Source of the DNA: JAGQPD01 sp020426865
Lineage (GTDB): Bacteria > Planctomycetota > Planctomycetia > Pirellulales > Pirellulaceae
Assembly: GCA_041399065.1 (NCBI GenBank)
Contig: JAWKTN010000006.1
Span: 558,001 to 622,000 of the forward strand
Length of the DNA: 64,000 nucleotides
Reading direction: 5' to 3'
Shown: positions 1 through 9,738 of the stretch, piece after piece
Layout: the number at the start of each line of letters is the position of its first letter
Position numbering within the stretch: the first letter of the stretch is position 1
Program-made: the position numbers and the translations under genes
The notes under the pieces: generated by a model
Database searches by the model: none
What the model was told of the DNA's origin: nothing
What the model saw: only the letters and a program-made list of their open reading frames with translations

Positions 1-14
1 TGTCGCCAACCTGG

Positions 15-623
15 CTACGGTTGCAGCCTGACGCATAGGTTCACCAACGTCTTTCCCGCTAATTCGTAGATGTCGCAACAGGCGACGAAGACCCTGCGAT
101 CGATTAACGGTGCCGCTGTGAGACGCAGTCGGCTTGCGTCGAGCCACTTGGCGGCAATACTGCGGTTGCACCGAATGCCGATGGAACCTGTCGGCCGAAC
201 GTCAAGCAGCGTCGCTTCAACGGGAAGCGTCGCTTGTCGCCAATGTAGGGCGTCTGCTGTTTGCGACGAAGATGGGGCGGCAAAAGAACGGACATCGTCC
301 ACCATGACATCCGAGTTTCGCTCCCCGGACATCATGAGTTGCCACGAAAAGAATACCACCCAGCTGATGGCTAGTAGATACCGCGTGTGGACACCCCAAA
401 CGATTTGCTGCGTCAAACGAAATCCAGCGTCACGAGCATTCAATTTCGAGGCAACCTCGAGTGTTCGCATCAGAGATCGCAAGATATGGCCGGACATTTC
501 TACCAACGACCGTCGACGCATCATGGATGCTATCACTTGCGGTACGAGCAAATCGACGACAGCACCGTTAACGCCAATTCTATACCGCCGCCGGGGACAA
601 GTACAATGGCAACTTGCCCGCAT
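15..623 (-). CDS. Possible hypothetical protein with one membrane segment
   Basis: This is an open frame of up to 202 residues that I do not recognise. A hydrophobic stretch around residues 80-97 (LLAISWVVFFSWQLMM) could be one membrane span, and the rest is basic and soluble. It lies downstream of nrdR on the same strand. Internal Met or GTG codons could give a shorter product. A long frame on the opposite strand (70-846) overlaps it and runs into nrdR, so that one is less likely. The start and even the coding status are uncertain. Confidence 0.3.
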   Translation of the reverse strand: MRASCHCTCPRRRYRIGVNGAVVDLLVPQVIASMMRRRSLVEMSGHILRSLMRTLEVASKLNARDAGFRLTQQIVWGVHTRYLLAISWVVFFSWQLMMSGERNSDVMVDDVRSFAAPSSSQTADALHWRQATLPVEATLLDVRPTGSIGIRCNRSIAAKWLDASRLRLTAAPLIDRRVFVACCDIYELAGKTLVNLCVRLQP

Positions 624-820
624 TACTCACGGCCTCTCACGGTGTAAAAAATCCAGTTTAGATCCCCCGGTCATATCCCAACAATCGGCTCGTCCCCCTC
701 GGCTCGTGTCACAGGGGACAGGCACGTTGATCGGGGGCAGGACGATGAAGGGACGACGGTTGGTCGTGGCGATTGGGATTGGCCGAGACTTCGCCAGCGG
801 AATGATCAATCGCAGCACGG

Positions 821-1288
821 TTATTCCGGCGGCAAAGGTCGATTGAGCATCGGTTCGAGTTCGTCGACGAAATCCCGTACGTCTTTGAATTCGCGGTAGA
901 CGCTGGCGAATCGGACGAAGGCGACCTGGTCCAATTGTTTGAGGTGGGCCATCACGATATCGCCGAGTCGTTGGGAGATGATTTCTCGATCGCCGTCTTC
1001 GACGACTTCCGCCTGGATGTTGGCGACAACGGTTTCGATTTGTTCGTCACTGATGGGGCGTTTCCAGCAGGCTTTGAGCAGCCCGACGCGCAGTTTTTCG
1101 GCGTTGAACGGTTCGCGAACGCCGTTTTTCTTGACGACCTTCACGTCGATTTCTTCAAAGCGTTCGTAGGTCGTATACCGTCGATTGCATTGCAGGCACT
1201 CGCGACGGCGGCGAATGGCCACGCCGTCCTGGCTGGTACGGGAATCGATCACTCGGTCATGGTCAGCGTGACAAAATGGGCATCGCAT
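821..1288 (-). CDS. nrdR: Transcriptional repressor NrdR
   Basis: NrdR is the zinc/ATP-cone repressor of ribonucleotide reductase genes in bacteria. The 155-residue product begins MRCPFC. Zinc-ribbon cysteines lie at positions 3, 6, 31 and 34, with the basic RRRREC stretch between the pairs, followed by an ATP-cone domain over about residues 46-136. The open frame extends 117 codons upstream, but only the ATG at 1288 gives the family's standard N-terminus and length. No ribonucleotide reductase gene is in the window, so its targets must lie elsewhere. Confidence 0.95.
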   Translation of the reverse strand: MRCPFCHADHDRVIDSRTSQDGVAIRRRRECLQCNRRYTTYERFEEIDVKVVKKNGVREPFNAEKLRVGLLKACWKRPISDEQIETVVANIQAEVVEDGDREIISQRLGDIVMAHLKQLDQVAFVRFASVYREFKDVRDFVDELEPMLNRPLPPE

Positions 1289-1339
1289 AGGATTGCCGAG
1301 CGATTTGTGGTAGCGCCCGGGACATGAGGAAGGTGAGGT

Positions 1340-1354
1340 GTAATAGCCTATTAC
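1340..1354. promoter_or_regulatory. Perfect palindrome in the nrdR leader
   Basis: GTAATAG-C-CTATTAC is a perfect inverted repeat with 7-base arms, about 50 bases upstream of the nrdR start codon. It could be an operator or part of a promoter. It does not match an NrdR box that I can recognise. The rest of the 328-base gap between the HTH-receiver gene and nrdR shows no gene. Confidence 0.3.
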
Positions 1355-1616
1355 AGCATCAAGCGGGCGGTTGATGCAAGACGTTGGGGGGCGGAAAGGC
1401 GATAATTTTGGTGGTAGGCGGGGCGAATCACGATGTTGCAAGCGCGCAAAAAAAGACAACGAAACGGGAAGGACGGTAGGGCCGGGCCCCATATCCGTCC
1501 GCGCGGTCGACTCCTTCGACCGCCCCAAATCGTTGTCTTGTTCTGGTGCCGCCGACCCAATCGTCGGCGGCCTATTCCATGTCGAACTCGACAGTTCGGT
1601 ACCGATCACGAACTTA

Positions 1617-2189
1617 TTAGACAAGTTCCTTCTTGGCACCGATCAGCGTACGAAGACGTTCGGCCAAGAGAGCCGCATCGAAGGGCTTCTTGAACGTCTC
1701 GTTAATGCTGGAACGATCGAAGCTCATCGGGCTACCGTCATCGGGCAGCAGTGCGATGAGGATGGTTTCAGCGAAGTCAGCATTGCGACGCAAATTCTGA
1801 CAGATCTGTAACGCTTCGATCTTGCCGATCGAGAAATCCACGATGATGCAGTCGGGATTGAAGCTTTCGGCTTGAATCCCGGCTTCGAAGCCGCTTGCGG
1901 CCACGCCAACGCGGAAAGATTTCTCAGGGGGCAATTCCCGTTTTAGGTTCTCAATCAAGACCTGGTCCTGGGCCACAATCAAAACTTTGGCCATGACTTC
2001 TTCTTCGAGGTCCCCGAGGGGCATTCCGTGCTCCTTGAGGAACTTGATGAGGTATTCGCGGGGAATACGGCGGTCTTGAGAACCAGGAATACGGTAACCC
2101 TTCAAGCGACCCGAATCGAACCACTTACTAACGGTTCGGGGGGCCACCTTGCAGATCTTCGCGACCTGTCCAGTAGTGTACACCTTCAT
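1617..2189 (-). CDS. Excisionase-type HTH fused to a response-regulator receiver domain
   Basis: The 190-residue protein joins an N-terminal winged-helix DNA-binding domain of the excisionase/MerR type (about residues 1-60, TTGQVAKICKVAPRTVSKW) to a receiver domain (about 67-190). The receiver keeps a phospho-acceptor aspartate near residue 118 (IIVDFS) and the conserved lysine (FKKPF). Its acidic pocket reads AQD rather than the usual DD. The HTH-first order is the reverse of most response regulators. An in-frame GTG directly precedes the ATG used here. No partner histidine kinase is adjacent. It is probably a cytoplasmic transcription regulator. Confidence 0.8.
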   Translation of the reverse strand: MKVYTTGQVAKICKVAPRTVSKWFDSGRLKGYRIPGSQDRRIPREYLIKFLKEHGMPLGDLEEEVMAKVLIVAQDQVLIENLKRELPPEKSFRVGVAASGFEAGIQAESFNPDCIIVDFSIGKIEALQICQNLRRNADFAETILIALLPDDGSPMSFDRSSINETFKKPFDAALLAERLRTLIGAKKELV

Positions 2190-3057
2190 CACGGGCTCTC
2201 CGATTTTTCGCTCAGTGTTAACCTCCGTCGCTGGACCGGCGCCTGCCAGTCGTCACGACTTGACGCCCCGGTTCGGTTTGTGTTTCGCACTCGGCTGTCA
2301 TGCAGCTGCCGTGCAAAACCTTCATTCCGACTGGGTCGGGGCAAACTTTTTTTGCTCGCTCAATCACCACAGCTCGGTCAACTCCTTTCGACCTCACTGC
2401 CGTACCTTGACGATGCATTCAGTTCAGCTGGAGTCCGGTCGTCGCTGGGGCGAACGATTGTTATCCGACATCTGCATGGCGGATGGAATCCGGTGGACTG
2501 CTTGTGTACTCGGCGTAGTACACGCTTTTTTGGGGAGAAACCCCAGGTCGGTGAGTCACCCGTTGGCGAATCCCGTCCTGTTGCGAGGCATAACGCCTCG
2601 GTCAGATTTCCCCCCTAAGTGGATCGACTGCCTTGCTGGCGGGAAGGGGTCAGCAAGACAATCCATCCGATACTAAACTTCGATTGTTATGGGGGTATGA
2701 CTTTAGAAAGTTTCACGACTCGTAGCGGACATGGTGATCGCACCGCCGCTGGCAATGCCTCCGAAACCAACGATCGCAGTTGTGGTCACTTCCTAAACGA
2801 CTATCCGTATTGATCTTACGACAACGATAATGCTTGACCGCCAAGCGTTGCGGCCGCGGCAGGATCGGTACAATTTGTCGAGTGCTAGCCCGAGTGAAAT
2901 GCGATTGTGGGCAGCGACAGGGCGGTACTGCCTGGCCAGATGTAGCGATTAGGCAAATGGTAACGGCATTGCCGAAGTGCATTGGCGCAGCCGTCACCAA
3001 CTTCATCGTATGCGGATGCCTACTTCCAGGCAAGGAAATGGTTACGGCAATCTTCTG
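2190..3057. other. Intergenic region, no gene supported
   Basis: About 870 bases between the HTH-receiver gene and the 3' end of smc. Several short overlapping frames exist on both strands, but none shows a recognisable motif or a convincing ribosome site. A small hairpin (CGAGGC/GCCTCG) lies near 2584-2600. The upstream part probably holds the promoter of the HTH-receiver gene. Confidence 0.5.
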
Positions 3058-6000
3058 CTATGCGGCACCGCGTTCGTCGGTCTCGGGTCCCGCCGCATCC
3101 GGCTCGCGCTCGATCGCGGACTGACTGATACGCCCGTCTTCGCTGACGTCTTCGAACCGCACGGAAACGCGTTTTGATACCCCCGACTCTTGCATCGTAA
3201 CGCCATACAGTGTGTGGGCGGCGGTCATGGTTTTCTTGGAATGCGTGACGACGACGAACTTCGTCCATTTCAAAAATTCATTCAGCACATCCGTAAATCG
3301 CCCCACATTCGACTCGTCCAGCGGTCCGTCGACTTCGTCCAGGACACAAAACGGACTCGGCCGATATTCAAAGATCGCCAGCAGCAACGTCACAACCGTC
3401 AACGCCCGTTCGCCACCACTGAGCAGCGACATGTTCAGGGCTTGTTTTCCCGGCGGAGTAGCAATGACATCAATACCGGTTTCCAGGATGTCGACGCCGT
3501 CTTCCAGAACGATGTCGGCGCTTCCGCCACCAAAGACCTTACGGAACATTCGTTGAAAATTGGCACGAATGGCCTCGAGCGTTTCCGTGAACAGTCTCCG
3601 GCTATCGGCATTGATCCGGCCAATGATTCGATCGAGTGCGTTCTTGGCTTCGACCAGGTCGGCATATTGTTCAGCCAACACGGCGTGCCGTTCCTCCAAA
3701 TCCTCAAGCTCGGCCAAGGCGTCCATATTGACCGCACCGATATTGCTGATCTTGCGACGTAGTTCCCCGATTTCGCTGTCGACTTCTTCCCTTGCCTGCC
3801 GCTCCTCTGCGGTCGCATCGGCTTCTAACTGTTCGATGTGAATTCCGTAATCATCCAACAGACGCTCGGCCAACGCAGTTCGTTCGTGGCGCTGGCGCTC
3901 CGCCTCGAGCTCTCTGGCGTGCAACTGCTGCTGAATGCCCGTCAGTTGCTGACGCAAGCGGCCTGCGGACTTGCCGAGTTGACTACGTTCTAAACGCAAC
4001 TCATCGCAGCGCGCCGCAATGGCGTGTACCGTCCCACTGATCGCTTCGTCGTGAAGATACAATTCTGCCAAGGCGGTGGTATTGTCCAAGATCCGACGTT
4101 CGCACTCAGTCTGTTGCCGTTCCGCCCGCTTCAACTCGCCTATCGTTTCGGTACGCAAGCGTTCGCGTTCGTCCAGATCGTGTACGTAGCGTTCCAGCTG
4201 TCGTCGCAGGGCGTCGAGTTGCTGATCGCTCTTGGCCCATTGGATCTCTGCGGCCGTAACGGAATCGTGTAGCTGTTGCCGGCGCAAATCCAATTCGGCA
4301 ACTTGATCATCGGCGGTGAGCACCGCACGTTCGGTTTCTTGGAGCAACTGCTGTAGTGAGGCCAGGGCGTTGCGATGTTGAACGAGTTCCTCACCCGACT
4401 TCATGGCCACCGTTTGGGCATCGTGAATCTCTTGATCGAGACATTCACGTTGACGCAGCAATGCATCGCGAGAGTCTCTTGCCGCTTCGGCCCGAGTCCG
4501 ATGTGCAACCAGGCGACTGGAGAGTTCCGCGTATTCGCTCGCCAACTGATCCGATTCGGCCTGCAACCCCCGCAGCGACTCTTTAGCGGCAGTATTGCGA
4601 TCGGCCTGTTGAGCTAATGCGTCGGACAATTCAGACAATTCTCGCTGGAGCGCTGCCAATTCACTTTTCCGTGAAACCAACCCCAGCGTCCCTTCGACGG
4701 GCCCAATCAACAGGCGTCCATCACGATCAATCAGTTCCCCGCGCCGAGTCACAAACCGCACTGGATGTCGCACGGATCGGGCGAATTGCATTGCATCAGC
4801 CAAGGTCTCTACGAGCCACGTGTCACCTAGCAACCAGTCGATCAGATGTCGGTAGTGTGGATCCGCCTGGACGAAGTTTGCTGCCAGGCCGATAACGCCG
4901 GACTGGCCTGTCAAATCAACTTCGACGTCCTCTCGTGGTGGAGGGGTCGACTCCAATCGCAGGAGGCCAATTCTTCCCGCCAACTCGAGGTCACCGGCCT
5001 CAAGTCGGTCCAACAGGCCATTGCCGGCAACGACAAAATGCTGCGAACGATCGCCAAGCGCCACGTCGATCATTGGCGCGACATCCACATCGGCTCGGAT
5101 CAAATCGGCGAGCATCCCGCGTACACCGCGAAATGGATGATCGTCTCCTTCAACTTTGGGATGACGTAACACTTGTCGGACACCCGCCCCCAAACCTTCG
5201 GCGCGCGCTTCGAGCTCCTGAAGGATCTTGGCTCGCTCCGCTGCGGCAACACGCCGCCGCTCATCTCGCGTGAACATCTCTTGCCACATTTCCAGCTCGC
5301 GCTGCGCTCGAATCAACTGCTCGCGCGACTGGCTCAACCGCATCGACTCGTGCGATACCGACTCGTCCAATTCCGCTCGCTCGGTCTCCAATTGTCCAAC
5401 GACCTGCTCGGCATGCGCCAGCGACACGCGCAACTCCTTCTGGCGTTCCTGCAGTCGCAGCACATTGCGGCGTGCACTCTCCAACTGCGATTGACAAGCC
5501 GTAATGAGATTGCCGAGCGTCGCACTTTCTCGCAACTGCGTCATGTGCATTTGACGCTTGCGTTCGGATTCAACGCGCAACTGCTCGATCCGCTGACGAA
5601 AGGCGTCGGCCTCCAATCGCGCGGCTTCCATCACGGACGTCGCCTCGTCAAAGCTCTGTTGGGCAGCCGACAGTTCCTCCTTCGCCGAATTCTGACGCGT
5701 CAAAAGTTCGCGAACTCGCGATCCTTCGGCCACTAGCTGCTGACGTGCTCGCGTCGTTTGCTGCTCCAATTCATGAAGTCGATGTCGCTGGTTGGCGATC
5801 GTTGCCTCCCGTCCGACGATCTGCTCTCGATTTTGCCTAACTTGTGTCTCTCGCTCCCGAAGACAATCTTGCGTCGTCGCCAACTCCACGTCCAAATCCG
5901 TGGCACGACCGTCCAACGTGTCCATGTCGGCCTGAACGTTTGACGCCTTCTCTCCCAGCCCCCCCAGTTCCTGCTCGATCTCCAACAACTGCTCACTCAG

Positions 6001-6711
6001 CCGGCGCCAATCAACGCGCCCCACCTGCGTGCGCAATTGCTGCAAGCGGTCGGTATACTCCCTATATCGCTGGGCCTTCGTCGCTTGCGACTTGACGCGT
6101 CTGAGCCGATGATCGACTTCCTCCACGATATCGGAAAGCCGTAGCAAGTTCTGATCCACCCGCTCCAAACGCCGTTGCGCTTCGACCTTCTTCGATTTGA
6201 AACGACTGATCCCCGCCGCCTCTTCAAAAATCGCCCGCCGGTCCTTGGGCGACGCCTGTAATATGCTGTCGACCTTCCCCTGCTCAATCAAACTGTACGC
6301 GTCAATCCCAACTCCCGTGCCGCGGAACAGATCCTTGATGTCGCGCAACCGCCGCGGTTCGCCATTGATCAAGTATTCCCCTTCCCCGCTGCGAAAGACC
6401 CGCCGGGTCACATGGACCTCGGGAGCGTCAATTTCCAACTGGCCACCTGAGTTGTCAAAGATGATCGTGACCTCCGCGGTGTTCGCCGGCTTGCGCTTTC
6501 CGCTCCCCGACCCCTTGAAAATCACGTCCGACATCTCCTTGCCGCGCAGACTCTTCGCACTCTGCGCACCCAAGACCCACTTCATCGCGTCAACGATGTT
6601 CGACTTGCCCGATCCGTTCGGGCCCACCACCACCGTGATACCGGCGGGAAATTCGAAACGGGTCTTGTCGGCGAAGCTCTTAAAGCCGTGAAGTTCGAGT
6701 GCTTTGAGCAT
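3058..6711 (-). CDS. smc: Chromosome partition protein SMC
   Basis: This is the SMC ATPase that condenses and helps segregate the chromosome, normally as a dimer with ScpA and ScpB. The 1217 residues match the family's full length. Walker A (GPNGSGKS) lies at about residues 30-37. Long heptad-rich coiled coils flank a hinge at roughly 515-670, and the ABC signature LSGGERAL and Walker B (PFCVLDEVD) lie near the C-terminus. After Walker B the usual EVDAxLDE reads EVDGPLDE. The start ATG is at the exact family N-terminus (MLKALELHGFKSF). No scpA or scpB is nearby. Confidence 0.97.
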   Translation of the reverse strand: MLKALELHGFKSFADKTRFEFPAGITVVVGPNGSGKSNIVDAMKWVLGAQSAKSLRGKEMSDVIFKGSGSGKRKPANTAEVTIIFDNSGGQLEIDAPEVHVTRRVFRSGEGEYLINGEPRRLRDIKDLFRGTGVGIDAYSLIEQGKVDSILQASPKDRRAIFEEAAGISRFKSKKVEAQRRLERVDQNLLRLSDIVEEVDHRLRRVKSQATKAQRYREYTDRLQQLRTQVGRVDWRRLSEQLLEIEQELGGLGEKASNVQADMDTLDGRATDLDVELATTQDCLRERETQVRQNREQIVGREATIANQRHRLHELEQQTTRARQQLVAEGSRVRELLTRQNSAKEELSAAQQSFDEATSVMEAARLEADAFRQRIEQLRVESERKRQMHMTQLRESATLGNLITACQSQLESARRNVLRLQERQKELRVSLAHAEQVVGQLETERAELDESVSHESMRLSQSREQLIRAQRELEMWQEMFTRDERRRVAAAERAKILQELEARAEGLGAGVRQVLRHPKVEGDDHPFRGVRGMLADLIRADVDVAPMIDVALGDRSQHFVVAGNGLLDRLEAGDLELAGRIGLLRLESTPPPREDVEVDLTGQSGVIGLAANFVQADPHYRHLIDWLLGDTWLVETLADAMQFARSVRHPVRFVTRRGELIDRDGRLLIGPVEGTLGLVSRKSELAALQRELSELSDALAQQADRNTAAKESLRGLQAESDQLASEYAELSSRLVAHRTRAEAARDSRDALLRQRECLDQEIHDAQTVAMKSGEELVQHRNALASLQQLLQETERAVLTADDQVAELDLRRQQLHDSVTAAEIQWAKSDQQLDALRRQLERYVHDLDERERLRTETIGELKRAERQQTECERRILDNTTALAELYLHDEAISGTVHAIAARCDELRLERSQLGKSAGRLRQQLTGIQQQLHARELEAERQRHERTALAERLLDDYGIHIEQLEADATAEERQAREEVDSEIGELRRKISNIGAVNMDALAELEDLEERHAVLAEQYADLVEAKNALDRIIGRINADSRRLFTETLEAIRANFQRMFRKVFGGGSADIVLEDGVDILETGIDVIATPPGKQALNMSLLSGGERALTVVTLLLAIFEYRPSPFCVLDEVDGPLDESNVGRFTDVLNEFLKWTKFVVVTHSKKTMTAAHTLYGVTMQESGVSKRVSVRFEDVSEDGRISQSAIEREPDAAGPETDERGAA

Positions 6712-7028
6712 TTACAGGCGAAAGGGAAGATTCAAGTACACAACGGACCGATCCGGGACTGCCGACAGTCTTTTGATTCTACCATCCGCCCCCCCGGTCG
6801 TCCCCGCCTGTAGAGGTTTCCGCGGTTTTTTTCGGGACTTTTTTGGTCGAAACGGCTGGACATTTTGCCAAGACTCCCTAACCGGCAAACTGCTAGAAGT
6901 GCCGCTAGCAGGCCGCCGACGCCCAACGCAAGGGCCTTCCGGCGGCCCCACCACGCAAACCAGCGACGGACATCAATAAGGGTCAGATATCAATAAGCGT
7001 TAGCAAACCACCCATCGACAGTCGATGG
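6712..7028. other. Intergenic region upstream of smc
   Basis: About 317 bases between the 3' end of the FlgI-like gene and the smc start. No coding region is supported. It probably contains the smc promoter, although I cannot point to clear -35/-10 boxes. Confidence 0.45.
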
Positions 7029-8846
7029 CTAATCGAACTTGGGAACATTCGTCGCATCGACCTGACGGATCCCTTGACCCAGGTCTTCCAGAATCGCGTC
7101 GGTCCGGTCGGCCTTGGCGTCGGCCCGGAGTGGGACGTTGGCCGAGCCCCCCTCCCCTGCCGAATCTTCAAACGGAATATCGCCCGTGGAAGCGTCGATC
7201 GAAGCCTCGATTGGCCCGTCTTCATCTTCGGCGGTGCGGAAGTACTTGCGACCTGGCTGCGCCAATGCGTCAAATTCAACCCGCGCTGCAAGGCACCCTT
7301 GTTGTCGCGCCAGGCTGACGGCCTGCACCACATCCGGATAGGCACCGCCAAGCTGCGCGATCGTGGCCATCAAATCCGCCAACGTCGACGCGCACGTCAT
7401 GCTCGTATCGTTGTCTCCCGAGGAGAAATAGCTAACACGTAGCTGGCCGTCCGACGTGCTCTTGACGATGAAATGGGCGCCGACATCCAGCACGACCGGA
7501 TGTTGCAGCGCCATATCGGCTCCAAAGATCACGACTTCCGGTTGCGTCGATCGGGAAATATGGACCATCGGTTCCCCTGCGGAGCTGACCACGTGCAGAC
7601 GAAATCGATCGAATAGACTGACACCATGCACCAACGGGTCATGGGGATCCAGGCGTTGGAGGATTTGAAACGCCCCGTAGCGTGCTTCCGCACTCTCGGC
7701 ATCGATCAGCTCGACCAACGCATCGTGGCCAGCAACGTCATCCATTGCGGCCAGTGCGGTTAGTGCATGCCAGCGAAATGCCGATTCCTTTGCGGCGAAT
7801 TCGGCCAACACGGCAGCAGCCGAACCATGGTCAAGGTACGCCAGTGCTTCGGCGGCATAAAAGCGGACTTCGTTGTTGGTCGAGACCAGACCGCGTTCCA
7901 ATACCGTAGTCGACTCGGTTCCCAACGCCTCCAATTGCAACGCCGCCCGACGCGTCGTGGCAGGATCCATCAACTCAGATCCCAATTCTTCCAGCCTTTG
8001 GACGCGTCCGCCACGCGGCTCGCGAAGTGGAATGCTCTCGATCACGCGCACGTAACGCACCAGGTTATCACGATAGCGGGGTGCCACGAGCAGTTCTACA
8101 AAATCATCGCGTGTCGGATTGGCGACTCCAATTTTTTCGCCATTACGATAGGTATGAAAACGGTTGTTGATCGCTATTCCGATCCGGGCACTCGTCTGCA
8201 CGCTATGATGATCTCCACCGATCACCAACCCCAACGATCTCGAACGGGTTACGACACCACCACCTAGCACGCGACCACGCGTTTGCATGACCTTGTCGCC
8301 AGAGGCTTCGACCAGTCCATCAGGTAGGACGTATCCCTCCCCGAATCCCATCAGATGTCCTTGCGTCATTTGGTTATTCAACAGCGCGACCTCATTCAAG
8401 CGACATTTCAGCAGCGCCCCACCGCGTAGACTCACCGTTTCACTTTTGGGAGGCACGCGGACCTCCAAGTCAATCCGGTCCCCCTCCTGGGCCCCTGGAG
8501 GAATCACCGCGCGCACGATCACCAGCGACGTATTCGGCGATGCCAATAGCTCCTTGGGGCGATCGATGTTGCGCGCTTGCATGTCGGCCAATAACATCTC
8601 TCGATACGGCGAAGGTTGCGGGTCACTACCTGTTCCCGCCAATCGCATCACCAGGCCGACCCCTTCGATCGCCTGCGGTTGAAGTCCCCACGGCCGCGTT
8701 ACCTCGCCAATCAACTGCAAGGATGGATCAAGATCCACCGACTCCGTCGAACTTGGCTTGTCGTCGCGTTTCCAGAGACTTGTGCAACCCGCTGTTAACA
8801 GCAAGGCAACCGATAACGCGACGGCTAATGTTGGTCGGCGGTCCAT
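7029..8846 (-). CDS. FlgI-like (P-ring) lipoprotein with HEAT repeats
   Basis: The 605-residue product begins with a lipoprotein signal (ALLLTAGC lipobox). It continues with a region resembling the flagellar P-ring protein FlgI (VEGVGLVMRL-type segment, GDRIDLEVRVPPKSE, LGGGVV) over about residues 40-270. A HEAT-like repeat segment follows (about 300-410), then a C-terminal region I cannot assign. ATG 8846 is preceded by AAAGGA at a good distance and gives the signal peptide directly; the open frame extends 30 codons further upstream. FlgI polymerises in the periplasm, but a lipid anchor and HEAT extension are unusual, so it may be a planctomycete P-ring relative with another role. Confidence 0.7.
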   Translation of the reverse strand: MDRRPTLAVALSVALLLTAGCTSLWKRDDKPSSTESVDLDPSLQLIGEVTRPWGLQPQAIEGVGLVMRLAGTGSDPQPSPYREMLLADMQARNIDRPKELLASPNTSLVIVRAVIPPGAQEGDRIDLEVRVPPKSETVSLRGGALLKCRLNEVALLNNQMTQGHLMGFGEGYVLPDGLVEASGDKVMQTRGRVLGGGVVTRSRSLGLVIGGDHHSVQTSARIGIAINNRFHTYRNGEKIGVANPTRDDFVELLVAPRYRDNLVRYVRVIESIPLREPRGGRVQRLEELGSELMDPATTRRAALQLEALGTESTTVLERGLVSTNNEVRFYAAEALAYLDHGSAAAVLAEFAAKESAFRWHALTALAAMDDVAGHDALVELIDAESAEARYGAFQILQRLDPHDPLVHGVSLFDRFRLHVVSSAGEPMVHISRSTQPEVVIFGADMALQHPVVLDVGAHFIVKSTSDGQLRVSYFSSGDNDTSMTCASTLADLMATIAQLGGAYPDVVQAVSLARQQGCLAARVEFDALAQPGRKYFRTAEDEDGPIEASIDASTGDIPFEDSAGEGGSANVPLRADAKADRTDAILEDLGQGIRQVDATNVPKFD

Positions 8847-8947
8847 GCCCGGTCCAATCCTTTCGGCTCTTCGTTCTTGCGCCACATTTCGAGACAAGCG
8901 GGGCGAACAATACCGGCCCAATCGGATCGGCGTCAAGCCCAGAAGTG

Positions 8948-9433
8948 CTAGCGTTGCAGTGACAGATTTCCAACGCCGTCAAATTGGACGCAGGGCTCCC
9001 AGCCAAACGGGTATTGCAACTTGTAAGGTGGAACGTATTCAAGGGCACCATCAGGTCGAAATCCAAACCGTCGATAGAATCCGGGATCGCCATACACGAA
9101 CACGATGTCCACGGCGAGATTGCCGAGCTGCTCGGTGCCTTGCTCGATGAGCCTTGTTCCAATTCGTCGTTTCTGGAAGCTTGGGTGTACCGCAAGTGGA
9201 GCCAGGATGTAGCCGAGAAAACGATCTGCGTGGGCATCGGACGCCGGACTGAAGGCAACATGGCCAACAATTGCCGCACCGGATTCAGCAACGAGCGAAA
9301 TCGTCTCGGGATTAGTCGTTTCTGCCAGCAGATCAATGGCCACAGAAGCAACGGTTTCCCCCTCATCCTTGGGAAAAGCCGATAAGTACAGCGTCCTGAC
9401 ACGCTCCGTGTCATCGGAAATTGCTCGTCGTAA
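8948..9433 (-). CDS. GNAT-family N-acetyltransferase with a disrupted start
   Basis: The frame encodes a GNAT acyltransferase. The acetyl-CoA-binding motif appears as LAVHPSFQKRRIGTRLIEQG, and DPGFYRRFGFRP is typical of the C-terminal half. A GTG at 9343 would give only 131 residues and lose the first strand and helix. The frame continues upstream to 9433 with a convincing GNAT start (LRRAISDDTERVRTLYLSAFPKDEG). There it meets TAA, and the triplet before that is ATG at 9437-9439. The reading is therefore ATG-TAA-TTA, as if codon 2 had mutated to a stop. The gene may be inactive or start at a rare codon. Confidence 0.7.
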   Translation of the reverse strand, partial: LRRAISDDTERVRTLYLSAFPKDEGETVASVAIDLLAETTNPETISLVAESGAAIVGHVAFSPASDAHADRFLGYILAPLAVHPSFQKRRIGTRLIEQGTEQLGNLAVDIVFVYGDPGFYRRFGFRPDGALEYVPPYKLQYPFGWEPCVQFDGVGNLSLQR

Positions 9434-9638
9434 TTACATCGCAGGCTCTCGATCAGCAATAGCACGCCGTCGTCACACCTGGCCCCCTCGCCGGCTTGCC
9501 CGGCGACGGGCCCAACGTACAACACAATGGTAATCTCGTTTTGCCATTCGCGTCAATATTCACACACTTCCGGCACCCGTTAACGCTGCGTTGCCGTATG
9601 TGTGTCGGCCCTCCGGGCCTGGGGTGCGGGGGAGCACG

Positions 9639-9722
9639 GCGCCGTTCAGCGGGTCGCGGCGAACGACGTTGAATTCAGAACCCGCGCGGCCCGCGGCTCC
9701 GGTGCAACGGATGGTTAGCCCA
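9639..9722 (-). other. attC18, degenerate terminal attC of the ankyrin cassette
   Basis: The R'' side reads GGTTAGCC and the L'' arm CGCGGCTCCGGTGCA on the + strand. The matching L' arm (TTCAGCGGGTCGCGG) has several mismatches, and the expected AAC of the R' box reads CAC. It lies directly after the stop of the ankyrin gene and is the last attC I can find in the array. Confidence 0.6.
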
Positions 9723-9738
9723 TGTTTCGAAGCTTGTG

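Noticed and set aside
70..846. A 258-codon frame on the + strand
   Set aside because: It overlaps nrdR and the opposite-strand frame, and its composition shows no protein-like motif.
8848..8947. An attC after the GNAT gene, making it cassette 19
   Set aside because: No inverted repeat with the expected boxes is found between 8847 and 8947, so the gene is probably chromosomal.
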